A stretch of DNA of 64,000 nucleotides from Tricholomella constricta (Eukaryota > Basidiomycota > Agaricomycetes > Agaricales > Lyophyllaceae): assembly GCA_013368375.1 (NCBI GenBank), contig JAACJP010000003.1:1984001-2048000 (forward strand), read 5' to 3'. The notes below the pieces were generated by a model. It saw only the letters and a list, made by a program, of their open reading frames with translations. It made no database searches and had not been told where the DNA came from. Of this stretch, positions 20,048-33,303 are shown one piece after another (position 1 is the stretch's first letter; the number at the start of each line of letters is the position of its first letter). The position numbers and the translations under genes were made by a program.

Positions 20048-22986
20048 GCACGCAAAGGTGCGCTATCGTTAACTGTGATTGTATTGCGCCGCTAACGTGA
20101 CCAACGTCATTAGAAAAGTACAGACTTTTGACAACTTGTTCACCATAGCCTCGACCGCAGAAATGATTCGGTCCACATTGGGTCTGCTCCGTAAAGGTGA
20201 CGCCCCTTTCATATCCCTCTAGTTTCCAGTCGACACAGTGGCGCGACGTGTGGAACTCACAGCCTATTGATACTCGATCGCGACAACAAACGACTTTCCT
20301 CACCTTATTCAGTATAGATGTGATTCACCTCTCGTTCCGCAACCCAGGTCTGCTCCTCCGGGAGTACTCGCTTCTAAAATCCTTTCACTGTGCTCCAAAC
20401 CAACCTGGAATAATTTGGCTGCGCACCACATCCTTCCTACGCGTCGGTTCCGCCTCCGTCCTCGGCATCGCACATCAGCCATCGTTCAAAGCTATCCGCC
20501 ACTGTCACTGTCATCGGCGGGGGACGCCGCCCCGCTTGAGACGTGGTTCGTTAATACTTATCGATTTCGCACGCGCGCCGACCGACTCCTACCGAACACT
20601 CTCCGGGATTCCTCAAGCTCATTGGAACGATTTTTTCTCTTAGTGGACGTGTTTGGACCTCGCCGTCTGATGCAGCCTCCTCTCACAATGCGCTTTGGTG
20701 GAAGAAGTAAAAGGACCTTGGACGTGTGGATGTGGATTGCTTAAATTGCGAATTTATGGCTTGGGCTTATAGCATCTTGGCTCTCTCCGCTAGATCGATA
20801 TGACGAACCGACGCGATCTTGGGAATTCGCAGATACCTACCTACGGCTTGGCTTGCTTGCTTCACCGCCTGACTGGATCTATTTAGAGGAAAACTCTGTG
20901 ATGCTGCTACTAGTGCTGGGTCATTGCTCCGGTGCGCGGCTATTTTGATTTCTATTTCATCTACACGCTGCAAAAGCGAATAATATAACTGGTCATCATC
21001 GATTCGCATCCACAACTCTCTGAACATCGAAATTGAATGCTGAGAACTTGAATGTGCGCCCTGATCATATAGCTTCCTCCGAAGATTTTCCTCCTTCAAA
21101 TCTATTCAGACAATTACTGGCTGCCACCATCGGCGACTCTGTTAATTGGAACCAATATCTAAGAAGTCAAACTATGATTCCGACTCTCAAACAGATCAAG
21201 TAATGACTGGGACTGGGATTGGTACTTACCAACAGTCAATTCATCAAGCGGATAACAGGTAGAGTAATGGCACCATTCGAGGCATCCGACTCGGAGCCAA
21301 ACGACCCGTGACACGGGCGCTCGACAGAGGCAATGGGACGCTTAACCTTGTAGCTTGCCTTTATTATTATTACCGCTGATAACCGCCTTGTTTTAAAATT
21401 GGTACCAAAGCCTACGGCCTCGAGGCACGCCTTCCGATGGCTCACTGCTCACCCCAAATGTGCGGTCTCTGACGTCGAGTCCTCAAGATGTTAGACACTC
21501 GGCCGAACGGCTGCTGAGCACTCCTTCACCAAACCGTCGCTGCTGGTCAGAGTAGGCGTCGACCTGGGCCTGCCTCCTAGACGCGCGCACATCGCCGGCA
21601 CCAAGACGCAGATCGGAGGTACGGCTTGAACCATGTCGACTATGATACAATAGTGTATCCGCAGTGCTTGTTGGAAGGATGTGATGCTACGTGGATAGCC
21701 AAGAATATGTACCCTGGCTTTTGATGCGTTGGGTTAGCCATGTGGGCATGGATGTTATTCTATTGCGTGTCCATCAAACTTGCTTGTTCTTCACTATCCA
21801 GTGACACCTCCAGCTTAGTTTAGAGAGGCTTCGGAAGGTATGCTCAGACGAGCCCGTTCGCCTATCCATAACTATTGGCCTTCAACGATTCGGAAAAACG
21901 CAGGAAGGCGTTGTCCTATGGAATAAACCACATTTGCCTCCGCCCTGCGCAAACTTGAGCTAGCGAGGCACACAGCCCCATGACAGGGTGCACGGGCATT
22001 CATTTCCGCCAGTTATGATCGATAGGTGTCGTCATTCGCCTCCAATTCTGGTGCCCAATACACATTCCAAATCAAAAGTTTCGGACCGTCATACAAATCG
22101 GATACAAGGAGGCTATTACATACATACCTCGTTGACAGGCTGGCTTTGTTCCGTAATAGAGCGTCAAGGGTGCTTGTCAGCGGGATTGCTCCTCCGACCT
22201 TGACCGTGGCGTCGTCAACTGCGGAATGTCCTGCACAGCAGTCTTATGAATAAAGTAGCGAGACAGTGGTATTTTTATCCTAGCTCTCGATTGTGATACT
22301 TACCACCTTCGCAAGGGTCAAGTTATGAAAGCCTGACGCACCTGGCCTCCGGACCGCCCCGACCGCATGCTCCTCGATGGAAGTAAAATGACAGGTAGAC
22401 CCGTGACGATTGCCGCATCATATGGTTGTGGTGCTCCTGCCAGATTCGCATTCCCGTGAGTTCTGCATCGATGAGACACTTGATGGTGTAGTTCGCATTC
22501 GTTGGCAAGTAGGTAGTCGCGAACGAAAACAGATACGATCACCTCGACTTACCAGTCTGTTGGCAGTACTTACCTAGTGTGCCCCATTAGCAAGTTGATA
22601 TCGTCCACTTGGCACGCTGTGCCAAGGATATGAATAAACAATGGAAAGGCCCTCGGTGAAATTTTCACAGTTCTACACAGAGAAAGGCCATGGTTAATGC
22701 CTGTCCAGCAGCGTTTCTTGAAGTGGATCCAAAATAACTGCGCAGTTCGAGGAGAATTATATCGAGGGCATAAATATTTTAAAACTGATCAGACGGTTGA
22801 TTTAAACTCCGCCGTAGCTTTCGCAGGCGCAAGCGACAGCAACGCCGCTCTCCGTGCTCATCACTCCTCTCCAGATCCTCCTTTTTCCCTCCTCCTCGCG
22901 GCCATTCTTGGACTCGCTGAAGACAGCGGGTTCACCATATTCACCTTCGTCTTTGGCGTCGTATTCACTCGTTACACCTTCTACCA
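20048..22986. other. Gene-poor stretch with unassigned frames
   Basis: Nearly 3 kb without a recognisable gene. The best candidate is a minus-strand frame at 20767-21099 (110 codons), rich in charged residues and predicted helical (FRELWMRIDDDQLYYSLLQR). It could be the last exon of an unknown gene whose earlier exons may lie at 21236-21445. Plus-strand frames at 20197-20744 have low-complexity composition. Bases near 20525-20550 resemble a stretch near 100-125. Confidence 0.3.
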
Positions 22987-24719
22987 ATGCTATACTTGAC
23001 GTCTGATGATTTTCCTGTCTGTGAGTAGTCGCGGGCACTGGAACGATGATGTTCTGACTTCCTTCATTAGTCGTTCCGTTCGGCGTCATTGGGTGAGTCT
23101 TTCAGGCTGTTAGAGGAGTGGTCTAGCTTACAACTCTCCTTTCAGCTTTTACCGTTACTTATGGTTCCTAATACGTATCGCTGCGGCTTTCTCGTACCGC
23201 CCAGTCCCACTGCCTGAAAACCCAACATATATCGCCTCGGAGGATGTCACCATTATTGTGCCCACCATAGATGCTGGCGAGGAATTCAAGGAAGCGGCCC
23301 ACAGCTGGTTAGTTGGCAAGCCCAAAGAGATTCTCATCATCACCGAAGAAAAGATGCTCGGGCCCCTCCAGGAGCTCGCCAACGCCGTTGATCCAGAGCG
23401 CATCCGCGTGCTCACCGTACCCTTTGCGAACAAGCGGCTGCAGATGAGCCACGGTATCAAAAACACGACCACTGATATCATCGTGTTCGCCGACGACGAC
23501 GCCATCTGGCCCCCGACGATGCTGCCGTGCATGCTTGCGTGTTTTGAGGACCAGAAGATCGGCGGCGTTGGCACCAGCCAGCGCGTGCAGCCCGTCGGCA
23601 GCCGCATGACCGTCTGGGAGGTGCTCGCCGCCTTTCGCCTCACCATCCGGAATATCGAAATTGCTTCCTCGACACACATCGACGGTGGTCTCCCCTGTCT
23701 CTCCGGTCGCACTGCTTCCTATCGCACCGTCATCCTCAAGGATCCCGAGTTCCTCCACGGCTTCACGCACGACTATTGGCTTGGAAAATATCAGCTCAAT
23801 TCAGGTGATGATAAATTCTTAACACGATGGATGGTCAGCCACGGGTGGAGCACGTACGTGCAGGTGTGCAAGGAGGCAGAATTGCTCAGTACCATGAAGC
23901 CGAATTGGCGATTCTTGAAGCAGGTGCTAAGGTGGACGCGGAATACCTGGCGCTCGGATTTACGGAGTTTGTTCATGGAGCGGCATATCTGGACAAGTCA
24001 TCCATATGTGGCTTATACAATGGTGGACAAGCTCTTCAACCCTCTCACGTTGCTCGTTGGCCCATGTCTTGTCTCCTACCTACTTTACAAGAGTACCATT
24101 CCCAAAGAGCAAGGAGGGTATCATCTGCCTTGGTGGTGAGTTCCTTTATCTATCCCTCCCTGGTAAGTAACGTCCGCTGACCGAGCTCCTTTAGGAACAT
24201 TATCATCTCATATATGGTCTGGCTAACGGCGACACGCACGGCAAAGCTTCTACCGCATCTCTGGCACCGCCCCCAAGATGTAATCTACGTCCCCGCATTC
24301 ATTATGTTTGGTTACTATTTCGCCATCATGAAAATATACGCCCTGTTTACACTTCACGAGGTGCGTACCATATTCTTCATCTCAGACCTTTACTAATTCT
24401 CCAACCCGAAATGCAGACTGGCTGGGGAACCCGCTCCGGTATCGGCGATGCTGGTGCTGCCACCGCCGCCATGGAGGCTGACACACAACGCCAGAACGAA
24501 AAGGCACAGGCCAACAACAACAACAATCCGTACCGGCATCAGGAGTATCCGAGCGAACCGTATTCCCCATTCCGCGATCAGAGCCCGTCGCCTTTTAGCG
24601 ATACGCCAACGCCTACGACAGGTACGCCCGTGTACGCTGCACGCACACAGGGAGGGCCGGGGGTGCGGAGACGGGCGGGTGATGAGGAGGTCGAGATGCA
24701 GGTTGGGTATGCACGGTGA
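22987..24719 (+). CDS. Processive family-2 glycosyltransferase (polysaccharide synthase-like)
   Basis: This is a membrane-bound GT2 enzyme of the hyaluronan/chitin-synthase-like fungal group. It would polymerise sugars from nucleotide-sugar donors, probably for a capsule or cell-wall glycan. Exons 22987-23020, 23071-23092, 23146-24135, 24195-24360 and 24417-24719 join perfectly to 504 codons. An N-terminal membrane helix (FYRYLWFLIRIAAAF) precedes the catalytic fold. That fold shows TIIVPT, the donor/metal motif FADDDAIWP, the acceptor loop GGLPCLSGRTASYR, GDDKFLTRW, and the processivity motif QVLRWTRNTW. Two to three C-terminal helices follow (from LFNPLTLLVGP to YVPAFIMFGYYF). The tail is hydrophilic, rich in Asn, Pro and Thr. 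Exons 1 and 2 are tiny (34 and 22 nt). They were chosen because they give an in-frame ATG ahead of the first helix. Confidence 0.88.
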
Positions 24720-26269
24720 AGGAGGCGGGTGTCGTGGGAAGGAGGGCACAAGTGCGTGGATATATATATTCCGCACTCCCGCTATTCTTTATTCCAGCCC
24801 CCGGTCTCGCTGCTGCTCTCTCGCTATCTCTTCTCCATCTCTGCCTCTCGTCTTCCTTTGCTTATCTTATAGACTGTCATGACGCATCACCCCACCATAC
24901 GTATATACCCCCACACCCGTGACCCTCGTGTTGCCAGCCCTCCCTCCCCCTGGTCGGCGATGTCTGCCCACCAGCCATGTCTGTCGCTGCCCTAGAGGAC
25001 AATGCATCCGTTTCTGTATCCTCCATACCTCGCAACGCATCACCATCACCACCGCCCCCCGCATCACAGACGCTAAACACTTAGGAATCTTCCGTAATAC
25101 CTTTCTTCTTCCTTGTTCCTTTCCTTTACTTCCACCTTCATTCAACCCCCGCCCTTTGATGCTTGACAACTCTTTTTTTCTCCTGTGGATATTATAAACG
25201 CACGACCCGACACCCTCCCCACCAACTTTTATGGTTTTGGTCCCCCCGATGGCGTCCTGCGTTCTCTCCTCTCCTCTTTCTTTTTTGTTTTCTTTCCTTT
25301 TTATGCAGGGATACAAAATATTGACAGATAGGGCGGAACTTTTTTGCGGACGTATGGACGGACGGTGCTCGGGGCGTGGTGGGTGGGCGGGCGGGGCTAC
25401 ACGTTGCTCGTTATTCGTTACGTATAAAGGTATCTACTAGTATCGACAGTAATGCTAGCCTGGCGCTCTTGAATCCGCAATGCTTCTCTTCTCTTCTAGT
25501 ATTAAGATGCAACTTCAACAAGAATGACCTCAAGCGCAAGGGAATATGCGTGTCCCGGTCTTGTCATATCTCACTGGAGACACAGAGCCCCCGTAGAAAG
25601 AATTCGCATCGGCGAAACGTCTGTCCCCTCGACACAGCGCTAGAAATCTTGTCCACATCTAAAACTGCGCCTTCGAAGACATAATTCCTTTATTCATGAT
25701 ATCAATGTAAAAGATCAGCGTTCGCGCTACTTCGTAAGAGAAAGATTGGGTGACTTCCCGTAAGAGTCTGACAATGATTTAGAAAATTCTAGTTGCAGAA
25801 AGCCTTATGAGCCGAGATGCCGGAGCCCCAGTAGGAAGGATCTCCGTCGTCAAGCGCCTGAAATCAGTCTGCAGAGGCCTCCCGACCCCTCTGCAGAACA
25901 GAAAAGGCCCTCCAGACTCGATCGGCGTGATGGGATCTCTTCGCTTATGCTGTCGCCAATCAGTCTCAATTTTCAGATATTTCCAGATTCTTACGGGAAG
26001 TCACCCATTACAAGCCTTAAGCTGTCTTCTGGAGGTGGTGGTTGAAATTGGGAGAAATCTTTAATCACATCCTTGGCTTGAGCTTTGACAAAAGATATTC
26101 TGGTCCACTAATAGTACATAAGGTATACGACTCCGTTAGCGTAGGTCGTATATCTAAATTATCCTCCACGCAGTATCTTACAGCAACACCGCCCACAAAC
26201 AATATGTAGTTGTATAACGATAGCAAGGTGATAGCAAGGCGAATATGGATAAAGCCTGAACGTTGGGTT
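24720..26269. other. Intergenic, pyrimidine-rich
   Basis: The region contains long C/T-rich runs (24770-25310), expected in 3' and 5' untranslated sequence of mushroom genes. Short frames here follow the pyrimidine bias and are not coding. An inverted repeat inside it is listed separately. Confidence 0.45.
25745..26008. repeat. Inverted repeat pair, possible small MITE
   Basis: The sequence tgggtgacttcccgtaaga near 25747-25765 recurs as its exact complement at 25989-26007. The match extends a few bases to about 25 bp with one or two mismatches, and the two arms enclose about 220 bp. The interior has further short GC-rich self-complementary patches (near 25874-25900). No target duplication is obvious. 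Confidence 0.5.
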
Positions 26270-28370
26270 CTACGTCCTCTCCCTAGGTTGCGCCATGCTC
26301 GGAAGGGATCGCGGATTGCCGCTGCTGGTGGTCGAATAGAGACTGGCAGACGATTCGCTGGCACCCTCTGATAAGCTGACGAGATAGCCTGCCGCCCGCA
26401 CGGGTCCAGGGAAGAGCATGACGGGATCGCCGCGGGAAGGGACTATGCTCTCGATTGAGAGATTACGATTGTGCATCAAGGGAGGAGCGGTAAGCGAGTT
26501 TGCTTGGCTGGGAGGTGTGTCGTCACCAGAGTACCCGCGGCGGTGGGACGAGGGGGTAAGGGGACGTTGTGAATACGCCGGGGAAAAAGACATCGACTCC
26601 AGGGATTGAACGGACGGGCTTATGGTGTTCTGGTTCAGCTCGTCGTCCAGGGAAAGCTGGCGCGCAGCGTGGCGCGGAGAAGAGGGAAGGCGTGCACCCA
26701 TTGGCCTTGCCTGGGGAAGGGGGAGATTTCGTTTCAGTGGGTCGTCTTCATCTTGTGATAGCTGCCGTCGAACATTGGACGCTGGAGGCACGTCCTGAAG
26801 AACAGGCCTCGGGGTGTGGTGTAGATTCCCAGATGGTGGGGGCTGAGAAACATTTCCATTTGGTTGCGCAGAATGTGCATTTGAAGGTCCAGGTTGGGGT
26901 AATGGATGTGGTGATGGTGATGGTCCTCGTTGTAAGCTAGGAACAGTGAACCTAGGTGGCAAAGGCGCGGGTTCTCTGGGTTCAGGAGGTATCTTTGCAT
27001 GTAGCGGGGGTTTCTTTATAAGTGTAATTGAGATGTTTGGAAAAGGAAATGAATTCAAGCTGTCTAACTTACGACAATTGGTGGCGGGATCGTTACCGTT
27101 AGTCGGTTGTGCGAGAGGCGCGAAGATTCAGTGGGAGTCGGTGGGACCACTTTGACAACATGTGAGGTGCCGGAATTCGAATTCGAGCTTGAAGATAATG
27201 TAAAATCAATACTACGGTTTCCGGTGATGAGGAATACATGATTTTCGCTCCGCTCGACTGGTGAGATCAGAGATGTTTCCTCGTCCCCGTACATGGAATT
27301 GCGATATTCGGTCTCCGGATACTCGTCCTCCTCGAAAATAGTGTCCGGACGGATGCCTCCCTCCGCAGTTCCTGGATGCGAGTTAGAGGTGCTGTTCGCA
27401 CCCCCAGACTCCGAGCTTGTGTTCGAAGAGTCCACGCGAAATCGCTTTCCCGGCGGCTGCGACGTGATTTGAACGGCTCTCTCCTTCCATGGAATTGGTA
27501 GCTGATCAGGCAAACGCCTTATCTGCTGCGCGATCTGCGAGTTCTTCCAGACACTTAGGGAGTTCATCGTTTTGATGGTTTCCCCGGAGGGTAATCGATC
27601 ATGATTTGCGCGTTGCCCATCTTCGACATCAACCATAACAAATTCGTCAGTCGCCTCCGTGCGGTCTATCGACCAAGCAATGTTTCTGTCCGCTGGGTTG
27701 ACCCTGCGGACCTTTTGTACACGGCCCCAGCGCAATGGAAACGGGTTCCTTCCACCAGATCTCGACCGGTAGACAAAAAATGCAACGGCACAAATTACCA
27801 GTGTGCCGAGTAAAGCTGCAACGGGGGCCATAATTTGAGAAACGCCCCAAGGCGTCGATGAATCTGTAGCTGCGAAAAGTTCAAATATATTAGGTGAGGC
27901 TTACAAGACAGGTCACACCTTGAATCGCTGAGACCCAATCGAATGTCAGGTTATCAGGGACGCTGATCGTTGCCCATTTCGGTATTTCAACCTCCTCCGC
28001 ATTTTTTTTCGGATAGTCGCTTTCCGGCGCCACAGGCTTGTTCTGGCATTCCGAAATCCAATCTTCGTAGAGCGGGAGGGTTTCACCGTCCGAAAGGAGG
28101 CATGCGCTCCAGATATTGAAGAATGCGATATTACTGTGCTCCCAGTTGATTTAGCAGTGTGGCGATTTCAACTAATGAGCGCACCAAGTACATTCGGACG
28201 GCGTTGTTAGTGCGCCTGTTATATTTAGAACTACCAACACCTTCGAGGTAGGGGTAGAGAACATACGTCTGATGAGAGCACCGGTCCCCTTAGTTAAACA
28301 AGCAGTGGACATTAAATGGGACATCGTGCAGGCTGACTGGTCATGCTTGTTTTTCAACTAAGCATAGAGA
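26270..28370 (-). CDS. Single-pass transmembrane protein of Agaricomycete type
   Basis: The main exon (27831 downward) begins at one hydrophobic helix (PVAALLGTLVICAVAFFVYR) followed by a basic stop-transfer cluster. A long, disordered cytoplasmic tail rich in Ser, Pro and Asn follows. The last exon (about 27058-26270) continues this tail and ends QPRERT. Upstream, minus-strand exons encode an extracellular part with ETLPLYEDWISECQN and EIPKWATISVPDNLTFDWVS. This WxxW/C...P-x-WA layout is seen in many mushroom membrane proteins with a Cys-rich ectodomain. A SACTMSHLMSTAC block near 28320 may be its Cys motif. The start codon and signal peptide are unresolved. Function is unknown; a surface sensor is only a guess. 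Confidence 0.6.
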
Positions 28371-29212
28371 TCGCGAAGTAAGTCCATGCCAATGAACAAT
28401 GTCTTCAATTTCGTACCTCTGCGAAGGGTGGGTCGTCCCTTCGTGCCTGCTTTGGAGAATGGGTACTTCCAACATGAGCGTGGGAAGCGTGAACACTTCG
28501 CTCTTCCATGGCCCTCTCGAACACCGTCATTCGATGACCACCAATTCAGTGTTTCAATCACGACGGATTGAAGTAAAGGGATAGCTCGCTGCAACGGGGA
28601 AGCGCGTAAAGGTAGGCGTGAATGTCAAGATGGCTCGGAGCTGAATATTTCACTTGACCGTCCCTGTTGCCGAAGTCCGGGGCTTCTGATCTCATTCAAG
28701 TCTACGGACATCACGCTAGTTCAAGCTGCCACATCCGGTGACCCGTGTGGGGAGAAATGACCAAGCGATGCGCTAACGAAGCCACTTGCGATCAGCCGTC
28801 ATGTAGGTATATCTCTTTGACTCTGAAGCTTGAAAAGATGTCGTCAAACAGAAGATAATTTTCTAATTTTCTATCTCGCAGCCCTCGGAATCTCTTACAT
28901 TTCATAGACTTGAGATGCGATCGTGATCTAATCCTTCGGCTACTTGATAAATGATGTTGCCCATTAATAGCTTGTCGTTCCTGCGGGCAACAGTGACCTC
29001 CAGAAGGAAGTCGGTAGGCCTTTGTATCCGAGGGTTACGCGGTTCTCTTTTCCCAGAGACGAACGTACGTGCCGCTTCCTGCGGTGCGTAGATAGATATA
29101 CAGAGAGTAGAAGCAAAATTAAATCGGCCTTGAGCTCAGCAGCCGCGAGTCTCCAGCTTGTTATGCGCCTGATAGTTCGCTTTCAGTAGCGCGGGGTATT
29201 CTAGTTCCCTAC
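28371..29212. other. Intergenic, nothing recognised
   Basis: This stretch may hold the unresolved first exon(s) of the membrane protein on the left. No domain, tRNA or repeat is visible. Confidence 0.35.
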
Positions 29213-30600
29213 TCAGTCACTGTCTTCTTCTATGGCTTTCTCGTCGTCGTTGGGGTGCTTTCTATTGTAGGTATAACGTGCGATGCCTGCATTCTCTTCG
29301 GAGATCCGTGCGACCGTTTCATCGCCTTCGAAAGCCTATCTCGACGTCAGCCGACTGAACAGTCTCATTCTCAGATGACTGCGAAGTTACGCCGCAGTTT
29401 CTTCAAGTGTGCGCTGTAAATTTTCATCAGTGGACATGGATGATACATGGGAAATCAGAGCTTACTTTTTTAGTTTCCACGATGAAGATAGAGACGAAGG
29501 TCGTCTCAAAGCCAACCAGGAGACATAGACGAGCTATGCTTTGGTCAGATACCGTAGTACGCGGGAACATGAGAACGGTAATCACATAATACTTCCATCC
29601 TAACCTATATAAAGTGATGCTATTATAACGCACTCAAGGAAGGTTGAAAAATCTCACTCCTCCTAAGCGATTGGGTTGACGTATCTGGGGCTCATGAATT
29701 CCAAATCCGGTGAAGCGCCGAGCTCGGTTCACTCACTCGGAGTGAAAGCGAAATGGAGAATGGTAAACGCTTTGGCACGCAGCGCAAACGGGAAAATCTG
29801 CACAATATATCTGTTGCGTTGTTTTAAATCGTCAGCCATAGTCAAAGGCTAACGGGGTACTGACGACACGATCATGGGCGTAAATGCAGCCTGTGATAGA
29901 AATTAGTGATGCGACACAGTGCAGGAGACGCACATCACCTGCGCAAAGAGGTTAGCAGAGGCGACTACGAAGATTGAGGTATTGACTCACAAAAAGCGTA
30001 ATAAAGGCCTGGGGGACAGAGAGGATACTCTATAATGCAGAGGGAACGCGCCACGCTGGCTCCGAAAGAAATCGCGGCACGCCTCTCAAAGCCGTCCGTC
30101 AGGTAAGGTGAAAACGGGTATGGCAAACCAGTGTTCTAGGACAGAAACATTTTGAAATTATGTCCAAAGGTGGGAAGTGTCGCAGGGTTCACTTGGCTGG
30201 CATTCAATAGTCCAAGTTGAATGTACCTTGTTGACTAAAGAGCTGTAAGCCTCTTGCATTAAATGGCATTACCTTTCGCCACTCGGTCCATTGAAGGCAT
30301 CCTTCCACTGATCCAGTGATCAGTGGAGGCCATCTAAATGCGCGAGCTTACGGGTTTTCCAGTACTACAGATACTTCATTCGCTCATCATGCTTCCTACC
30401 GACATGTCGAATGTCAGAGCGTCTAATATTGTGATGAAAGTCCACATACCATCATAGCCATTTATCGAGGACGTGATGAGCCTCTGAAGTAGAGCGTTGA
30501 GAGTGCATTGCTGCAGTGACGAAGTCGCAGAATCACATACTTCAAGTTGGACTTTTCCACCACGGCCGACAAGTATTTATAAAGTGGGCATACCCAACGT
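29213..30600 (-). pseudogene. Decayed MFS sugar transporter (lactose-permease type)
   Basis: On the minus strand, fragments follow the order of fungal lactose-permease-like transporters. LITSSINGYDG (near 30480) is the helix-1 motif, followed by SMM with a TGA shortly after, then SLDQWKDAFNGPSGE, then PYLTDGFERRAAISFGASV. The middle helices are missing. Next come AFTPMIVSS, RYIVQIFPFALRAKAFTILH, LGWKYYVITVLM, an IFIVETKK helix end, LEETAA, and a tail of EGDETVARISEENAG to a stop at 29213. In-frame stops, frame changes and loss of roughly half the helices show it is dead. Some intron borders survive. It is a different subfamily from the intact transporter at 12431. Confidence 0.7.
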
Positions 30601-33303
30601 TGTATTTAGCAAGTGCAAATTCGCTGCCCATCGTATCCGAGTGAGATGAATGAAAGATACAAGCACAAAGGACGAATACATGGGACACTAATAGCGAACA
30701 AGCTCGGATTCGAAGCAAGGCTGCTTTGGAGAGTGCAGTAATTAAATTGCATGTCCGAATCCTTCAGCTCGAAGTTTCGCCGAACGAATCCTGAGCCGGG
30801 GGAGCCGAGGGGGACACAGAAGAGTAGAAACGGGCTAAACACTAGATTGGAGCATGCGGCTGCAATTCACGGCCACCATCTGTCGAGCCTGACATCGGTC
30901 TTGTTCGCAACCTCGAAAGGAAGCTACTGACGAAGAGAATTCTGGGAACGCGAGTGGAGATCGAAAGCCTGAGATAAATTTGGACTCGTAATTTCCCAGT
31001 GGTTCAAGGTGGAGCTGGAGACTTCGTCTATAGTAAACAACATTTCAGTCATAATCGTCCTCTCGTATCCGACGTTTCGCTCCATGGGCGACCTTTCCTG
31101 GCAGGTACTCAAGAGATTTGAGACAGCATTAATCTCTGGATGGTCGAGCCCAGAGGAAATGGGCAGGAAACGCGTTTGTCCTGGAAAGAACGAAGGTCAC
31201 GGTTGTGGCATTGATAGTCCGGGAAATGCCGTGGCGGTCAACTCAGAACCACGTGAGGGTGATCATGGACGCGTTTGGAGCCAACCCACTCGCGTTCGTC
31301 TCTTTCTTCTCTACACAAATCACGAGAGCGGCCGTACATGGGAATCTGACAGAAAATCTACGAGAACAGCTCTGTCAATGACCTGTGATCCGGAGTTTCA
31401 TCCGATTATCTTAACGCGTGTCGCGCGCGCCAGCCACGTGCTGCGTAAAAGCTCAAGAGCCGGGCTTGAATGATCTGAGTCTCCCTCCAGTCTCTCAGTG
31501 TCTTCGAACGCTCATCATCGTATTATAGCCCCCGAGTGCCATTTAACTAACGACACTGGTTCACCTTGAGCCTCGAGGCACTAAGATGCGTTGACTGCGC
31601 AGCGATGGAGCATCTCTTTCTCCCTGTGTTGAATATCGATGTTTCTTCTGAATAAGCCTCGGACTGGGATCTCGGTCTCCTTCTACTCCCCTGGCTTCCA
31701 TCACACTCGAAAGCTTCATTACGACCATATAAATTGTGTTCGAAGCGGATTCATGCCTCGATCTACACCCAACGCTTTGCCTTTCCTGTGCAGTGTGGCG
31801 CATAGATGGGAACTTCGAGGGCCACATGAATCAGCCTGCCGAATTAAAGATTATCGACCATGACGGTATTGAGTAAATGAAAGCATTTGCATATCAGGTG
31901 AGTTGACTGCCAACCCTCAGTGGCTCAGCTTGCGTGCGTGAGCATGTACGTACAACAACAGGTGAGTACATGCATTGTGATTTCGGATGTACATCGCAAA
32001 ACGTTCCTCCCAGATCACAGCTGCTGGGGTCAGCATGGTAAGGAATGCCAGAAGAATCAGGATCATTTGCAATGGCGTCAGGACACGAGGTTGAGTCAAT
32101 GAAATTTTTGGAAGCCTTGCTCCGAGAAATGAACACATCGCCCATTTGGCCCATAATAGCCGTTCACGTAGGTTTTCGGTCATCGGGAAGGGATACCTCG
32201 CGTCACCGCTTTTGTATTTAGCAAGGAACTCTTTCCTCTAGGGTCGATCAGCCAAACTCGCCATATTGGGCTGCACTGCGCTTGCTGCGCTATGTATTCT
32301 CGTCATTCGGATGCCGGATTCGCGGAGCTACCTTCCACACCGTCACCTATGCCACCCCAAATTCACTTGATTTGCCAAAGCTTCCGGGCTCAGTGCGGGA
32401 AACTCCGCACTATCATCACCAATCACCCACATCTGTCGAAGGATGAGACCGGGACGCTTTCAGCTGCCAGGGCTCTCACGTTATAACTATTGAATTGTGG
32501 ACGGCATCTAGTGTAAAAATCAGCCGCCGGCCATGCGGGTTTTAGACTGTGGGTCTCGCGGAGTTTCTGGACATGCGCTAGCCTGATGCTCCACGCATTC
32601 TCGACCGGGAAATGCTGTGCACGCTGCTTGTGTGCTTTGCCCACGTTTCTTCACGCCGCCGTCTATGGAAATGCTCATTGTTTGACGGACCCACTGTTCA
32701 TTGTGTGATGGATCCATATGGATCAACATACGATATGTCTTGCGTGTTTTTAATTTCGCGGCATAGACGCCTACATATCTCTCTCCTTCGGAACGGCCAA
32801 CCGATCCCCAGACTTATGTCAAGCGATCTTGCCCGGCCGCGGCGTATATCTCCCTGTCGTTCGGGTAACCGCCTGGACCCTTGTCAACCTTGCGTATCTA
32901 TCGCAGCAATGTCATCCTTCACGTTCTGATTTTGGTGCTTTCTGCGAATTCGGACTTCATATGTCCGAGGTCTATCAAAACGCCTGGCAACAAATAGTTC
33001 CCAAAAAGTATTTGTCTATTGAGGTCAAGTATCGGTCAGCAGAAGAGGGGTTATGACCTTTACAGGAGGGCTTGGGCTGGACAAGAAGATCAAACGATGA
33101 TCGGGGTTTATCTGGGAATCTAGCTTTTCACTATAAAAGGCAATCACAAACAGCCGACACGTTGCCGAGGGATTGCTCAGGTGATGAAAAAGTTCTTGAC
33201 CCGCCACGAACTTAGCGCCTCGTGGGTGATACTTAACGGTCTCCGTGGTCACATTCACAGGTGAAGGCGATCTCCTCAATTCCGCACTTTCACTTAAACT
33301 ACC
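30601..33303. other. Gene-poor interval
   Basis: This is 2.7 kb with only short or featureless frames. The longest is a 154-codon plus-strand frame at 31009-31473 without domain resemblance or codon regularity. I see no transposon ends. It may contain decayed remains related to the pseudogene on the left and the promoter of the aminopeptidase on the right. Confidence 0.35.

Noticed and set aside
30305..30335. Short palindrome built from ccactgatc
   Set aside because: A small local duplication inside the transporter relic, too short to be an element.
31009..31473. 154-codon plus-strand frame
   Set aside because: No domain, no supporting exons and irregular composition. It lies in an otherwise decayed region.
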